From the NCBI RefSeq assembly GCF_963855985.1, contig NC_087118.1:8298501-8362500 (forward strand): DNA of 64,000 nt, read 5' to 3'. The DNA is from Ostrinia nubilalis (Eukaryota > Arthropoda > Insecta > Lepidoptera > Crambidae). Positions 56,723 to 64,000 of this stretch are shown here, piece after piece. Numbering within the stretch: position 1 is the first letter of the stretch; every line of letters starts with the position of its first letter. The translations under genes and the position numbers were made by a program. The notes under the pieces are model-generated. The model searched no databases, had not been told where the DNA came from, and saw only the letters and a list, made by a program, of their open reading frames with translations.

Positions 56723-57540
56723 AGTACCATAATCTGAGCAATCTACGCGGTAAATGGTGCCGTCACTCTCAAGACGCGCAAGTTCTTGTTCGACCCGGGC
56801 GCGAAGGGTTAAAGGTACTGGCCGAGCTCGAACATACACTGGTTCCTTATCCGTGAGCCGTAATTGTATCATTTGTTTACAAGTACCTAGTTTATCACAA
56901 AACAGTTCTGGAAATTCTTTAATCAACTGGTTCACGAATGTGTCATCAATTAAAACATTAAGGTTTATTTGATTCATTTCCAAAGCGCTCATCCACTCTC
57001 TACCAAGTAAAGGCCTCGCTCCGTTTTTAATAATATATAGTTTTAATTTTTTTTTGTTACTATTGGCACAAAGGCTGACTGAAACTTCAATATACCCCAA
57101 AGTACAGATTCGTGAACCCGAGTAACAACGTATTAAAATTAAATTATCAGGTTGAATTTTTCTGTCCGGAAACAAAGATTGATACAAATCCTCACTGATT
57201 GCCGAGATGCGGCTACCCGTGGCCACTTCGCACTTAATCACCTTACTGTCAATACACACGTCAATAAAATATGGTTTGTTGTTACCTTGTACCACAGGCT
57301 CAATGTTGAACATACCATCATCCGATTCATCACTCACGTAATTTTGCCTGCCAACACTTGTGTTGACCTTTTTACACATCACTTTCAAATGCCCTTTTTT
57401 ATTGCACTCATCACACGTATAGTTTTTGAAACGACACTTTTCTGCGGCGTGTGCCCTGCTGCAGCGCCAACACGCGCTCGCGGGTGAGCCTCCTGCCTCA
57501 CGGTGGATCGAAATGGCATTAAAGTGGACATAGGATTTTT
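56723..57540 (-). pseudogene. Gypsy-B gag end, protease and RT start
   Basis: The frame has two zinc knuckles (CWRCSRAHAAEKC and CDECNKKGHLKVMC), an acidic linker, and a protease in which the catalytic Asp-Thr-Gly reads VATGSRISAIS, an Asp-to-Ala change. It then has RPLLGREWMSAL and the RT entry EPVYVRARPVPLTLRARVEQ up to SDYGTP. The 5' part of gag is missing, cut near 57,540 by unrelated sequence. With Ala at the catalytic site the protease cannot work. Confidence 0.8.
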
Positions 57541-57857
57541 TTGCGAAAAATCGAATTTTAACCAACTACGACAAAAAACGACGCTGAAAAAGTATAAAAC
57601 AAGATTTTCAGAATACTGAACTGAACAAACTTGCTAATGTAGTTGCATAGTAATTTTCATGTTTGGAAAGGCGTAGTCACACGTTGTCAAAGTGCTACGG
57701 TAGGTAGGTATATGTACCGGCCATTATTTTCTGTAATCGCTCCACTCAAGTGGCAAGTTGGAGATTCCGTTACATGTTTTTGACTTTCTTAGGACTAAGT
57801 AATGTTTGCAATCCCTTAAGTTTACGTTATGTAGAACACATTTAGAGACAATATCTG

Positions 57858-58066
57858 AAAAGAACATTTTTTATCCACAACGAGGAAGCTCTTGCCCTTC
57901 ATCTGGTATACAATAGGGAATATGAAAATATTGATGAACTGCGGACAAAGCTTACTGAAGCACAAAACCAAATTAAAATGAAGAAGAAGGTTTTACAAAG
58001 AATTTTTTTGCGTCGTTGTCGAATGTGCATTCAGGTCAACGGCGGACATTTTGAACATTTACTTTA
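57858..58066 (+). pseudogene. Transposase C-terminal fragment (IS630/mariner-like, tentative)
   Basis: A frame starting in the left arm reads RQYLKRTFFIHNEEALALHL, then NIDELRTKLTEAQNQIKMKK and ends CRMCIQVNGGHFEHLL with a stop. The NGGHFEHLL end is one I associate with insect transposases of the IS630/Tc1/mariner group; the assignment is from memory. No catalytic Asp region remains. Confidence 0.4.
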
Positions 58067-58086
58067 AATTAAATCATTACACCCTT

Positions 58087-58088
<2 letters not shown>

Positions 58089-58157
<69 letters not shown>
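58089..58157. repeat. (CA)n microsatellite
   Basis: About 68 bases of CA repeat, followed by CTCTTTCCCTTTCTCTC. Confidence 0.95.
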
Positions 58158-58160
<3 letters not shown>

Positions 58161-58224
58161 CTTTCCCTTTCTCTCACACTCTAATAATATGTAGGTATAT
58201 CGAATTTAATCGTAAAGTAACAAA

Positions 58225-58330
58225 CACCACTGTGGTCTAGTGGTAAGGCCACCTATTTAGGACACCCAATTTCTCTGTGGTTTAGGATTCCGAGTGAAGC
58301 TCGCTGATCATCCATCAGTTTCCATCAGGT
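58225..58330 (+). mobile_element. tRNA-like SINE fragment
   Basis: CACTGTGGTCTAGTGGTAAG has an A-box-like TGGTCTAGTGG and, downstream, GTGGTTTAGGATTCC, a weak B-box. It lies in the loop of the inverted repeat. Confidence 0.4.
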
Positions 58331-58527
58331 CAGATGAATGGCAAGAGATTCCTCGTTGTGGATAAAAAAATGTTTTGTTCAGTTATTGTCTTTAAATGTG
58401 TTCTACGTAACGTAAACTTAGAGAATTGCAAACATTAGTTAGTCCTAAGAAAGTCAAAAACATGTAACGGAATCTCCGACTTACCACTTTAGTGGAGCGA
58501 TTACAGAAAATAATGGCCTATTAAGTA

Positions 58528-58959
58528 CATGTTTTTTTGTGTTATTATGAAAGTTCAGAAAACTGCGCAGTTTTTAAAATTATTTTGGACCTACGGAATT
58601 TCTTTTTTTTTTTTAAACTTTTAAGTTGAAAATTTTAGGATGTTCCGCTAAAAGCATATTTTTTTATGTTTCTAGCAAAAATTTTGTATCTTGCATCAAA
58701 GATAGGAAGTTGATTATTTTTTTCAAAAATCTGCAATTAATAGGGAATCTGTCAAAAAAAAGAAATCTGAGAAAAGTCAACCCAAAAAAAAGATAAAAAA
58801 ATTTAAAGCCTACTGGGTCATACAATTTGAAAAAATCACAAAATTAACGATAACTTCTAAACTATGAAAAATCGTAGAACATACATGGGGGTGAAATCGA
58901 TAGGTCTAGTCCTCACCTATCACCTGCCTTCGGCTTGACACCTTACAAGAAACACCCTG
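58528..58959 (-). mobile_element. Mariner-like terminal segment, copy A
   Basis: On the minus strand it starts CAGGGTGTTTCTTGTAAG at 58,959 next to TA. It is a ~430-base reverse-complement match to 61,134-61,553. It is continuous with the inverted repeat at 57,719-58,518. Confidence 0.7.
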
Positions 58960-58967
58960 TATATTCA

Positions 58968-59262
58968 AAATGTACAAGTAAAGCGCTTTCAAATGATACC
59001 AAACACGGCATATTTATCTTAACTTTATTTTTTAACTCTGTATGTTTTGTCCGCTAGAGGGCGCCACATTAGATTTTGTGAAACCCCATATAGCCTATAA
59101 CCAGCGGACAATTAAGACGCTTCTAATGATATGTCATTTGTCGAATTCTGATAAGTAGTTTAGAAGTTACGAGGGAACACATGAACATACATACATACAT
59201 ACATACATACATACATACATAGCCTGTCAAAATCATAACCCTCCTTTGGCTTTGCCGTAGTC
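58968..59262 (+). mobile_element. Dispersed repeat with (ACAT)n tail
   Basis: GTCCGCTAGAGGGCGCCACA, then GAAGTTACGAGGGAACACAT and (ACAT)n at about 59,182-59,220, followed by ATAACCCTCCTTTGGCTTTG. This is a recognisable lepidopteran repeat end. No ORF. Confidence 0.5.
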
Positions 59263-59768
59263 GGGTAAAAATTGCCAATCGATAGTCCTTTGCTCACTCA
59301 TCATGACATGTCATATCACATTTTTCTCTAAACCTGATACTTTAGCTTAAAAAAAATTATTTGTGTTAATTTTGTATGAAACGAGACATAAAGTGCTAAT
59401 TTTCTCCGAAGACCTGCTAGATCGTGACTTGAAACATAGGTCGGTATAACTGCATTATTTATTAATATTCTAACCTATTTCCAGCTGCTCCAAACCGCAA
59501 CTTAGCCTGTTATCGATTCCGAAAAAAATTAAAATTGACTCTTCTTGTAATTGTATTTTAGTTCTTTTCTTTAGAAAAAGCGTCGATTACGGTACTAGAA
59601 AGTGATTTTATCGTTAGGTGACATTGTTATCTATTCTCAGAATCTGTTAAACCCTTTCTTTCCTATCAGCACATGACTTTAAAACAGCAATGAAGTTACT
59701 CATACCTCGTAAATAACGTGTTTTGCGAATAAGCAGTTGTTTGATTTCATCTCTAATACCTCCCGTAC
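59263..59768 (+). other. Possible LTR of a small retroelement
   Basis: AT-rich, without a gene. It ends CCCGTACA immediately before a primer-site-like TGGCGACCC, which would make it the end of a 5' LTR. No second LTR copy was found, so this is only a suggestion. Confidence 0.3.
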
Positions 59769-59781
59769 ATGGCGACCCTGC
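59769..59781 (+). promoter_or_regulatory. Primer-binding-site-like sequence
   Basis: TGGCGACCCTGCC follows CA. Sequences beginning TGGCGACC serve as primer sites in many Gypsy elements. The match to a particular tRNA is not established. Confidence 0.35.
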
Positions 59782-59882
59782 CTGGGCGCCTCGGGTTCGC
59801 ACAAACAGTAATACGATGCGGTTAACTAAATTGAGAGTGGATTTTTTTAACATGTAACTGGTGAGATTTATTAAAGTGAACA

Positions 59883-60011
59883 ATGGATAGATCAGTTGAA
59901 GACAATTTCGTGGCCAATTCGGACAGTTATTACAAGTTTATTCCGTTTGAACTAAGTGAAAAAGTTTATACTGTATCATCATGGGCAGCAGCAAATCAAA
60001 AGGAGAAGTAA
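59883..60011 (+). CDS. Short upstream ORF overlapping the small membrane ORF
   Basis: A 42-codon frame, MDRSVEDNFVANSDSYYKF..., overlaps the next ORF by 31 bases in another frame. It follows the primer-site-like sequence at a distance typical of a gag start. It could be the first bases of a lost gag joined to the downstream ORF. Confidence 0.3.
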   Translation: MDRSVEDNFVANSDSYYKFIPFELSEKVYTVSSWAAANQKEK

Positions 60012-60304
60012 TAATCGCCCAGAATGCTGTAGGAGGGTCCAACGATGCTTCAGCAACAGATTTGAAATATCATATGTCCAGGACCAATGTCATCTTGACA
60101 TGCATCCTGTTGATAATTTTCATGGGCATATTGTATTTATCATACAAATTTTATAAGAAATGCCACTATAACTGGATTACGCGGCATATCAACAGAGCGG
60201 CATTGAGGAACTCCATTTTTCGGCGGTCACCGGCTTCAGTAGCGTCTAGTGGACCCAATTGTGTGTGCCAGTTTACCAAAAAGCCCCCCCCTGGTGTTGT
60301 GTAA
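59981..60304 (+). CDS. Small single-pass membrane protein, myristoylation-type start
   Basis: An intact 107-codon frame. It starts MGSSKSKGEVIIAQNAVGG: Gly2 with Ser/Lys at 4-7 fits an N-myristoylation signal. A linker follows, then a hydrophobic helix at about residues 36-55 (VILTCILLIIFMGILYLSY), then a basic Cys-containing tail (FYKKCHYNWITRHINRAALR) and a Pro-rich end. The EV(I/V)IAQN box, helix and YK-x-C tail match the frameshifted ORF of Gypsy-A at 1,554-1,840. I infer an LTR-retrotransposon accessory protein, possibly for particle targeting to membranes. The function is unknown. Confidence 0.6.
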   Translation: MGSSKSKGEVIIAQNAVGGSNDASATDLKYHMSRTNVILTCILLIIFMGILYLSYKFYKKCHYNWITRHINRAALRNSIFRRSPASVASSGPNCVCQFTKKPPPGVV

Positions 60305-60494
60305 AAAGTGTCATTAAGTGCGCGATCCCCAAGTGATAAGTTTTTTTTTTCTTTCTCTTACCCTCGATAAATACGAAACCGACTTAAGCAAGATGATTAT
60401 GGACTTGAACTCTATAATACGTAATAATTAAAATTATTTACTCTTAGTATTAAAATATTTTTTAAATATTATTAAATACCGTGTGCTCAGGTAT

Positions 60495-60599
60495 GTACAG
60501 TCGACAGCACATCAAGCTATACATTTTCGTTGCAAAGTTGCCCCTATCGCAACTACGTAAGATACCACAATGTTTACGTTGACGTGCTGTTGACCGTAC
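60495..60599. repeat. 105-bp MITE
   Basis: Imperfect inverted ends GTACAGTCGACAGCACATCA and the complement of TTGACGTGCTGTTGACCGTA. It is similar in style to other short lepidopteran MITEs. Confidence 0.65.
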
Positions 60600-61133
60600 T
60601 TATTTTAATTTAAACTTCATCATGGTGATAAATTATGGCAATTGTTTTACAATCTTTGTATGGTGAATTAAAAGAGATACGTACTTATTTAATTAAGATA
60701 GGCCCAAAGAGGAGACAAGGAGATATTTTGATAAATAAATTATGTTGAAACTTGTGGCTATCTAGTCAGAATATTACGAATAGAAATGCTACCTTACTAA
60801 TTTACAGAGACATCATACTATAAAATAGGTTTTATCGAAAGAAAAACACAAAACTGTTTAGTGAATAACACCGGTCAACAAAAAAAAAATTTTTTTGCGC
60901 ATGGATTTTACTTATTATATTCTGATTATATAAGCAAATTTATATAAAAAAGTGCAATTACAAATCAAAAATATTTGCTTTTTAAAGAGTTATAGCGATT
61001 TGAATTTTCCATCTTCATAGTAGAATGTCTCTAAAGATGCACGTCACATTCTCATTGGGATATATTTATAGATAATTATGAGGGCTTATTCGCAAGAACA
61101 AGGGGCATGCTTTCATCAAAATACAGGGTGTTT
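60600..61133. other. Non-coding stretch
   Basis: Purine-rich GGCCCAAAGAGGAGACAAGG at about 60,702 could be a polypurine tract. Otherwise AT-rich with nothing recognised. Confidence 0.3.
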
Positions 61134-61553
61134 CTTGTAAGATGTCAAGCCGAAGGCAGGTGATAGGTGAGGACTAGACCTATCGATTTCACCCCCATGT
61201 ATGATACGATTTTTCGTAGTTTAGAAGTTATCGTTAATTTTGTGATTTTTTCAAATTTCATGACCTTAGTAGCTTAATTTTTTTTTTATCTTTTTTTTGG
61301 GTTGACTTTTCTCAGATTTCTTTTTTTTTACAGATTCCCTATTAGTTGCAGATATTTGAAAAAAATAATCACCTTCCTATCTTTGATGCAAGATACAAAA
61401 TTTTTGCTAGAAACATAAAAAATATGCTTTTAGCAGAACATTCTAAAATTTTCAACTGAAATGTATGAGAAAAAAAAAGAATTTCCATAGGTCCAAAATA
61501 ATTTGAAAAACTGCGCAGTTTTCTAAACTTTCATAATAACACAAAAAAACATG
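61134..61553 (+). mobile_element. Mariner-like terminal segment, copy B
   Basis: Begins CAGGGTGTTTCTTGTAAG after TA and matches copy A (58,528-58,959) as a reverse complement. The two face outward from each other, so they are separate insertions, not the ends of one element. Confidence 0.7.
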
Positions 61554-62279
61554 TCGTCAGTGGAAAGGAAAAAAGACTAAAGCGCCAAAACCGTACTTGT
61601 GGGAAATGAGGATCAAAGTTTTTTTTTTACGAAAAAAATTCGTATCTCTTTTGATATTAATGTTAAACAGTTCTTTTAAAATGCAATCGTGTTCTTGATT
61701 TTTTGCCTATATTTTAATGAAAACAACAGGTTTGTAGCTGTTTTAGATCGTAAAATAGGTGTCGCTTTAGAAAAAGAGTTATGAAAATTCATTAAATGTT
61801 AGTCAGGGTAAAACTGCTAACCTCCATTTATAATCAAATATCCAGCAACCAATAAGTGCTAATTAGTTTGAACAACCTTTTTGATAAAAGAGAAAAAATA
61901 CTTAGTGAGATACAGCTTAATAAGTAAGTCGAAGATAAATTACTAAACTACAAAATAAGATAGTCGCATGCGCCAGCGAAAAAATGCGTAAAAGCGATAT
62001 TATCCATGGAGCTTACATGAATATTTGCTTACTTACGCAGACCCTATAGAACGAATATAAGCAAATGTTACTAAACTCTTACTACATTAAACGTTTTAAG
62101 CAAAAGTAATGCTTATAGATTGAATAGGTATTATGTTTTATGACAAAAAATGCTTAATTTATCCTAACATCATGCATAATTTGATTGTCATTACTTCTAA
62201 CCGGGTACGGGAGTGGTAGGTAATTACTATATTTTGAATTATAGTGAACAAACGTAGGGACACTTAACAATTTTAATGA
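61554..62279. other. Non-coding stretch
   Basis: AT-rich, no gene recognised. It may be the remaining untranslated part of copy B. Confidence 0.3.
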
Positions 62280-63850
62280 CCACCACTAACCACTGGTGGG
62301 AACCTTTGGTGGGATGGACATGGTGGGTGGTGACTTACGCGGCCACCACCATGTCCATCCCACCAAAAAAGCCAAACCACACACTGATAGTCTCATCGAC
62401 GGACTCGAGCATAACCGGCGACAATGTAATAAGACCGTCAGAACCACTTTTGACTTCAAAATCAAAGGTCTAAAGGTGGAAAAGGATAACAATCTAAAGG
62501 CCCAAAATAAGAAACTCTACAATGCTATGGATGGAAGTGTCGCCCATTCTCTACAAACGCTTGTTCGAGGCGGGGGCAGTCCACATAGGTCTGGAGATAA
62601 GACCGGTAGAAGACCCCACTAGTGAAATGCGCCAAATGCCTCTGTTTTGGACATACAAAAGCCCTATGCAAAGAGGAAGAGGAACTGCAGAGGAACTTAC
62701 TCATGGCTAAACTGTCCAGCCTGAAAATAAGGCACACCACAATCGTGGAAAAAATGCGAGGGCGAGAACTGACACATCCAACATCCACCACTACATGGCA
62801 TTCAGTGATAAAGTGATGAATGCCCAGAAAAACAAAAGTAGGACTACTTACTTAGCGCTTTCCAGAACAGCATACTGCTAAGAACACCCTAAACATGCAG
62901 AGTTCAAATCTCCTAAAAGACCGTGTCCGTGGTCTTTTGGGAGATTTGATTTGATTTGTGAAAGCTCAACATCATCTGAGCTAACCTGAGACGCTCCAAG
63001 CAAGCCACTGCCGAACTGCTGCAAGCAGCCGAGGACAAGGACATAACCTTAGCACTCAATCGGCAGAAACCAGTCACTCAGTCTTCGGTGACCGATTGAG
63101 TCATTCACGACCCCTAACTGGTCACGGAGACGGAGGCCGCGGTAACACTGGGGGCAGGCAGGCTAAAACTAGGAATTGTGTCCGTGTATTATGAGGGAGA
63201 CAATCCAATTGAGCTTTAGATATAACTCACAAAGCGGTATGAAAAAGCTAAACACCCAAAACATCATTATAGGGGGAGACGTGAACGCCTAGAACCAATG
63301 GTGGGGCAGCGTTTCCGAAAGCTTAGGTGAAGCTTACAGTTTCTTCTTTCAAAAAATATCGACAGGGCAGATTGCGCACAAGCAAAGTGGATGTGTCAGC
63401 GTGCAGTAAGCCACTACTGGGTAGGATTAAAGAGAAAGTGGACAGAACGCTAGTCACTTCAGACCACAACGCCATAACCTATTCTCTCTGTCTAGGTGAA
63501 AGTGCGGCAACAAGAATACGCACAGAAGACCAGCACACCACACGCGTCTCCGACAACTGATAGAGAGCGAAACTTTAGAAGAGCAAACAGCAAACGATCC
63601 CCTTTTTACCGAGGCAGGAGTGGAGGCCGTGCTTAACGTGCAAAATCTAAAGAAAGCCCCGGGACCGGATGATTTCCCGCCGATATTTATGTACCAGAGC
63701 TATTCGTAGCGAAAGGGAGATATTAATGGAAATTGCAAACAAATGCCTATCTATAGCGTATTTCCCCAAACAATGGAAGACGGCTCACTTCATCCTCAAG
63801 AAGCCAGGGAAAGACTTATCTTGCCATTAGTTTGGGAAATTTTCTTGATG
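62280..63850 (+). pseudogene. R1-like LINE, decayed (ORF1 and ORF2 remnants)
   Basis: Plus-strand frames contain an ORF1-like zinc knuckle, CAKCLCFGHTKALC (62,626-62,670), preceded by VRTTFDFKIKGLKVEKDN. ORF2 pieces follow: IIIGGDVNA and QWWGSVSESLGE (63,275-63,330, the R1-type endonuclease GGDxNAW..WWGS), NLKKAPGPDDFPP (63,645-63,685) and NKCLSIAYFPKQWKTAHFIL with KKPGKDLS (63,740-63,820), the RT finger region. Stops and deletions are many. Confidence 0.65.
62306..62366. repeat. Perfect 21-bp inverted repeat in R1-like ORF1
   Basis: TTGGTGGGATGGACATGGTG and its exact complement lie 19 bases apart. The right arm is part of the ORF1 region; the left looks like an inverted duplicate. Confidence 0.7.
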
Positions 63851-63859
63851 AGCAGCATT

Positions 63860-64000
63860 GCAGGCAGGCCAATTAGACGGCGCGGCGCCCATACAATAGT
63901 GTTTGTTACCCTTTTTTCTTGGCTTGTGGATCTGAGACGTGGTCGCTTATATAGGCCTCATAAGAAGGCTCAAGGTCGCCCAAAGAGCGATGGAGCGTGC
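63860..64000 (+). pseudogene. RTE-like LINE fragment at window edge
   Basis: SETWSL and, after a frame change, GLIRRLKVAQRAMERA match the RTE-type motif YGSETWSLT...LRVAQRAMERA. It continues past the window end. Confidence 0.55.

Larger units (their letters stand above)
31379..57540 (-). mobile_element. Gypsy-B, mag-like LTR retrotransposon split by LINE-A
   Basis: The 5' half (gag zinc knuckles, protease, RT start) lies at 57,540-56,723 and the 3' half (RT, RNase H) at 32,810-31,379, both on the minus strand and in the right order. The 5' half stops at codons for YGTP and the 3' half resumes at the codons expected next in this family. TTGG occurs at both edges (32,811-32,814 and 56,719-56,722). 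The 23.9 kb between is LINE-A with its nested load. No LTR or integrase core was found. Confidence 0.75.
57719..58518. repeat. Long inverted repeat (188-base arms)
   Basis: The arms 57,719-57,906 and 58,331-58,518 are near-perfect complements (GGCCATTATTTTCTGTAATC start). The right arm continues into the terminal segment 58,528-58,959, so the whole is one palindromic mariner/IS630-like element lacking its left end. Confidence 0.75.

Noticed and set aside
31379..57540. An endogenous retrovirus with envelope
   Set aside because: No envelope-like frame with signal peptide and fusion region exists near any of the Gypsy pieces.
58528..61553. One DNA transposon bounded by the two ~430-bp inverted segments
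   Set aside because: The CAGGGTG termini point toward each other across the intervening DNA, so element bodies lie outside; they are two separate insertions.

Overview
This window looks like repeat-dense nuclear DNA of an insect, most likely a moth or butterfly. The base composition is AT-rich. It carries a tRNA-derived SINE with the head GGCCGTTTGGTGTAGTGG, Helitron ends of the TCTATATATA...GCTAG type, the MITE with ends ATGCCCGTTTTCACC, piggyBac-like, hAT, pogo, CR1-, Jockey-, R1- and RTE-like LINEs, BEL/Pao, DIRS and several Gypsy lineages. I recognise these as typical of Lepidoptera from general knowledge; no search was run. I found no intact host gene, no genuine tRNA or rRNA gene, and no bacterial or viral gene cluster. 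Nearly all long reading frames are pieces of transposable elements (TEs).

Region 1 (about 1.2-18.1 kb) is a minus-strand Gypsy element (Gypsy-A, CsRn1/Kabuki-like, tRNA-Trp primer site). Its 5' LTR, gag, protease and reverse transcriptase (RT) start lie at 16.2-18.1 kb. A piece of its RNase H is at 6.1-6.4 kb, a small membrane-protein ORF at 1.55-1.84 kb and its 3' LTR at 1.24-1.36 kb. It is interrupted by a SINE, a palindromic TA-flanked element that itself contains a hAT MITE, a Jockey 3' end and a plus-strand Gypsy (Gypsy-C, 7.1-16.2 kb). Gypsy-C has nearly identical 1.07-kb LTRs, has lost most of pol and carries an internally deleted pogo element inside a 94-bp tandem repeat.

Region 2 (18-31 kb) holds a MITE, a 916-bp Helitron with 135-bp tandem repeats, a decayed BEL/Pao pol (20.3-24.1 kb), and a perfect 162-bp inverted repeat that encodes a fragment resembling a gustatory receptor. 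A 6-kb piggyBac-like element (25.0-31.0 kb) encloses a young CR1-like LINE (LINE-C).

Region 3 (31.4-57.5 kb) is a deep TE nest that can be dated layer by layer from target-site duplications and interrupted reading frames. A minus-strand Gypsy (Gypsy-B, mag-like) was split by a plus-strand CR1-like LINE (LINE-A). LINE-A was later hit by a 14.5-kb piggyBac-like composite (TTAA), a palindromic TA element, a 3.3-kb hAT (8-bp duplication), a 114-bp SINE-like piece (11-bp duplication) and a 947-bp inverted-repeat element. Inside the piggyBac-like composite sits a second LINE (LINE-B, minus strand), which is split by another piggyBac-like element and by a 6.3-kb element of unassigned family. The latter contains a whole but dead DIRS retrotransposon. 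The maximum depth is six elements.

Region 4 (57.5-64 kb) has palindromic mariner/IS630-like pieces, microsatellites, a possible minimal LTR-element remnant with a small N-myristoylation-type membrane ORF related to the one at 1.6 kb, a MITE, and decayed R1-like and RTE-like LINEs at the right edge.

The coding pieces do not form a pathway. They work, or once worked, as separate selfish elements. The most novel-looking items are the pair of small TE-linked membrane proteins, the perfect inverted repeat with a receptor-like fragment, the unassigned GTTGTCCCCC-ended element, and the use of restored reading frames to prove the nesting order.
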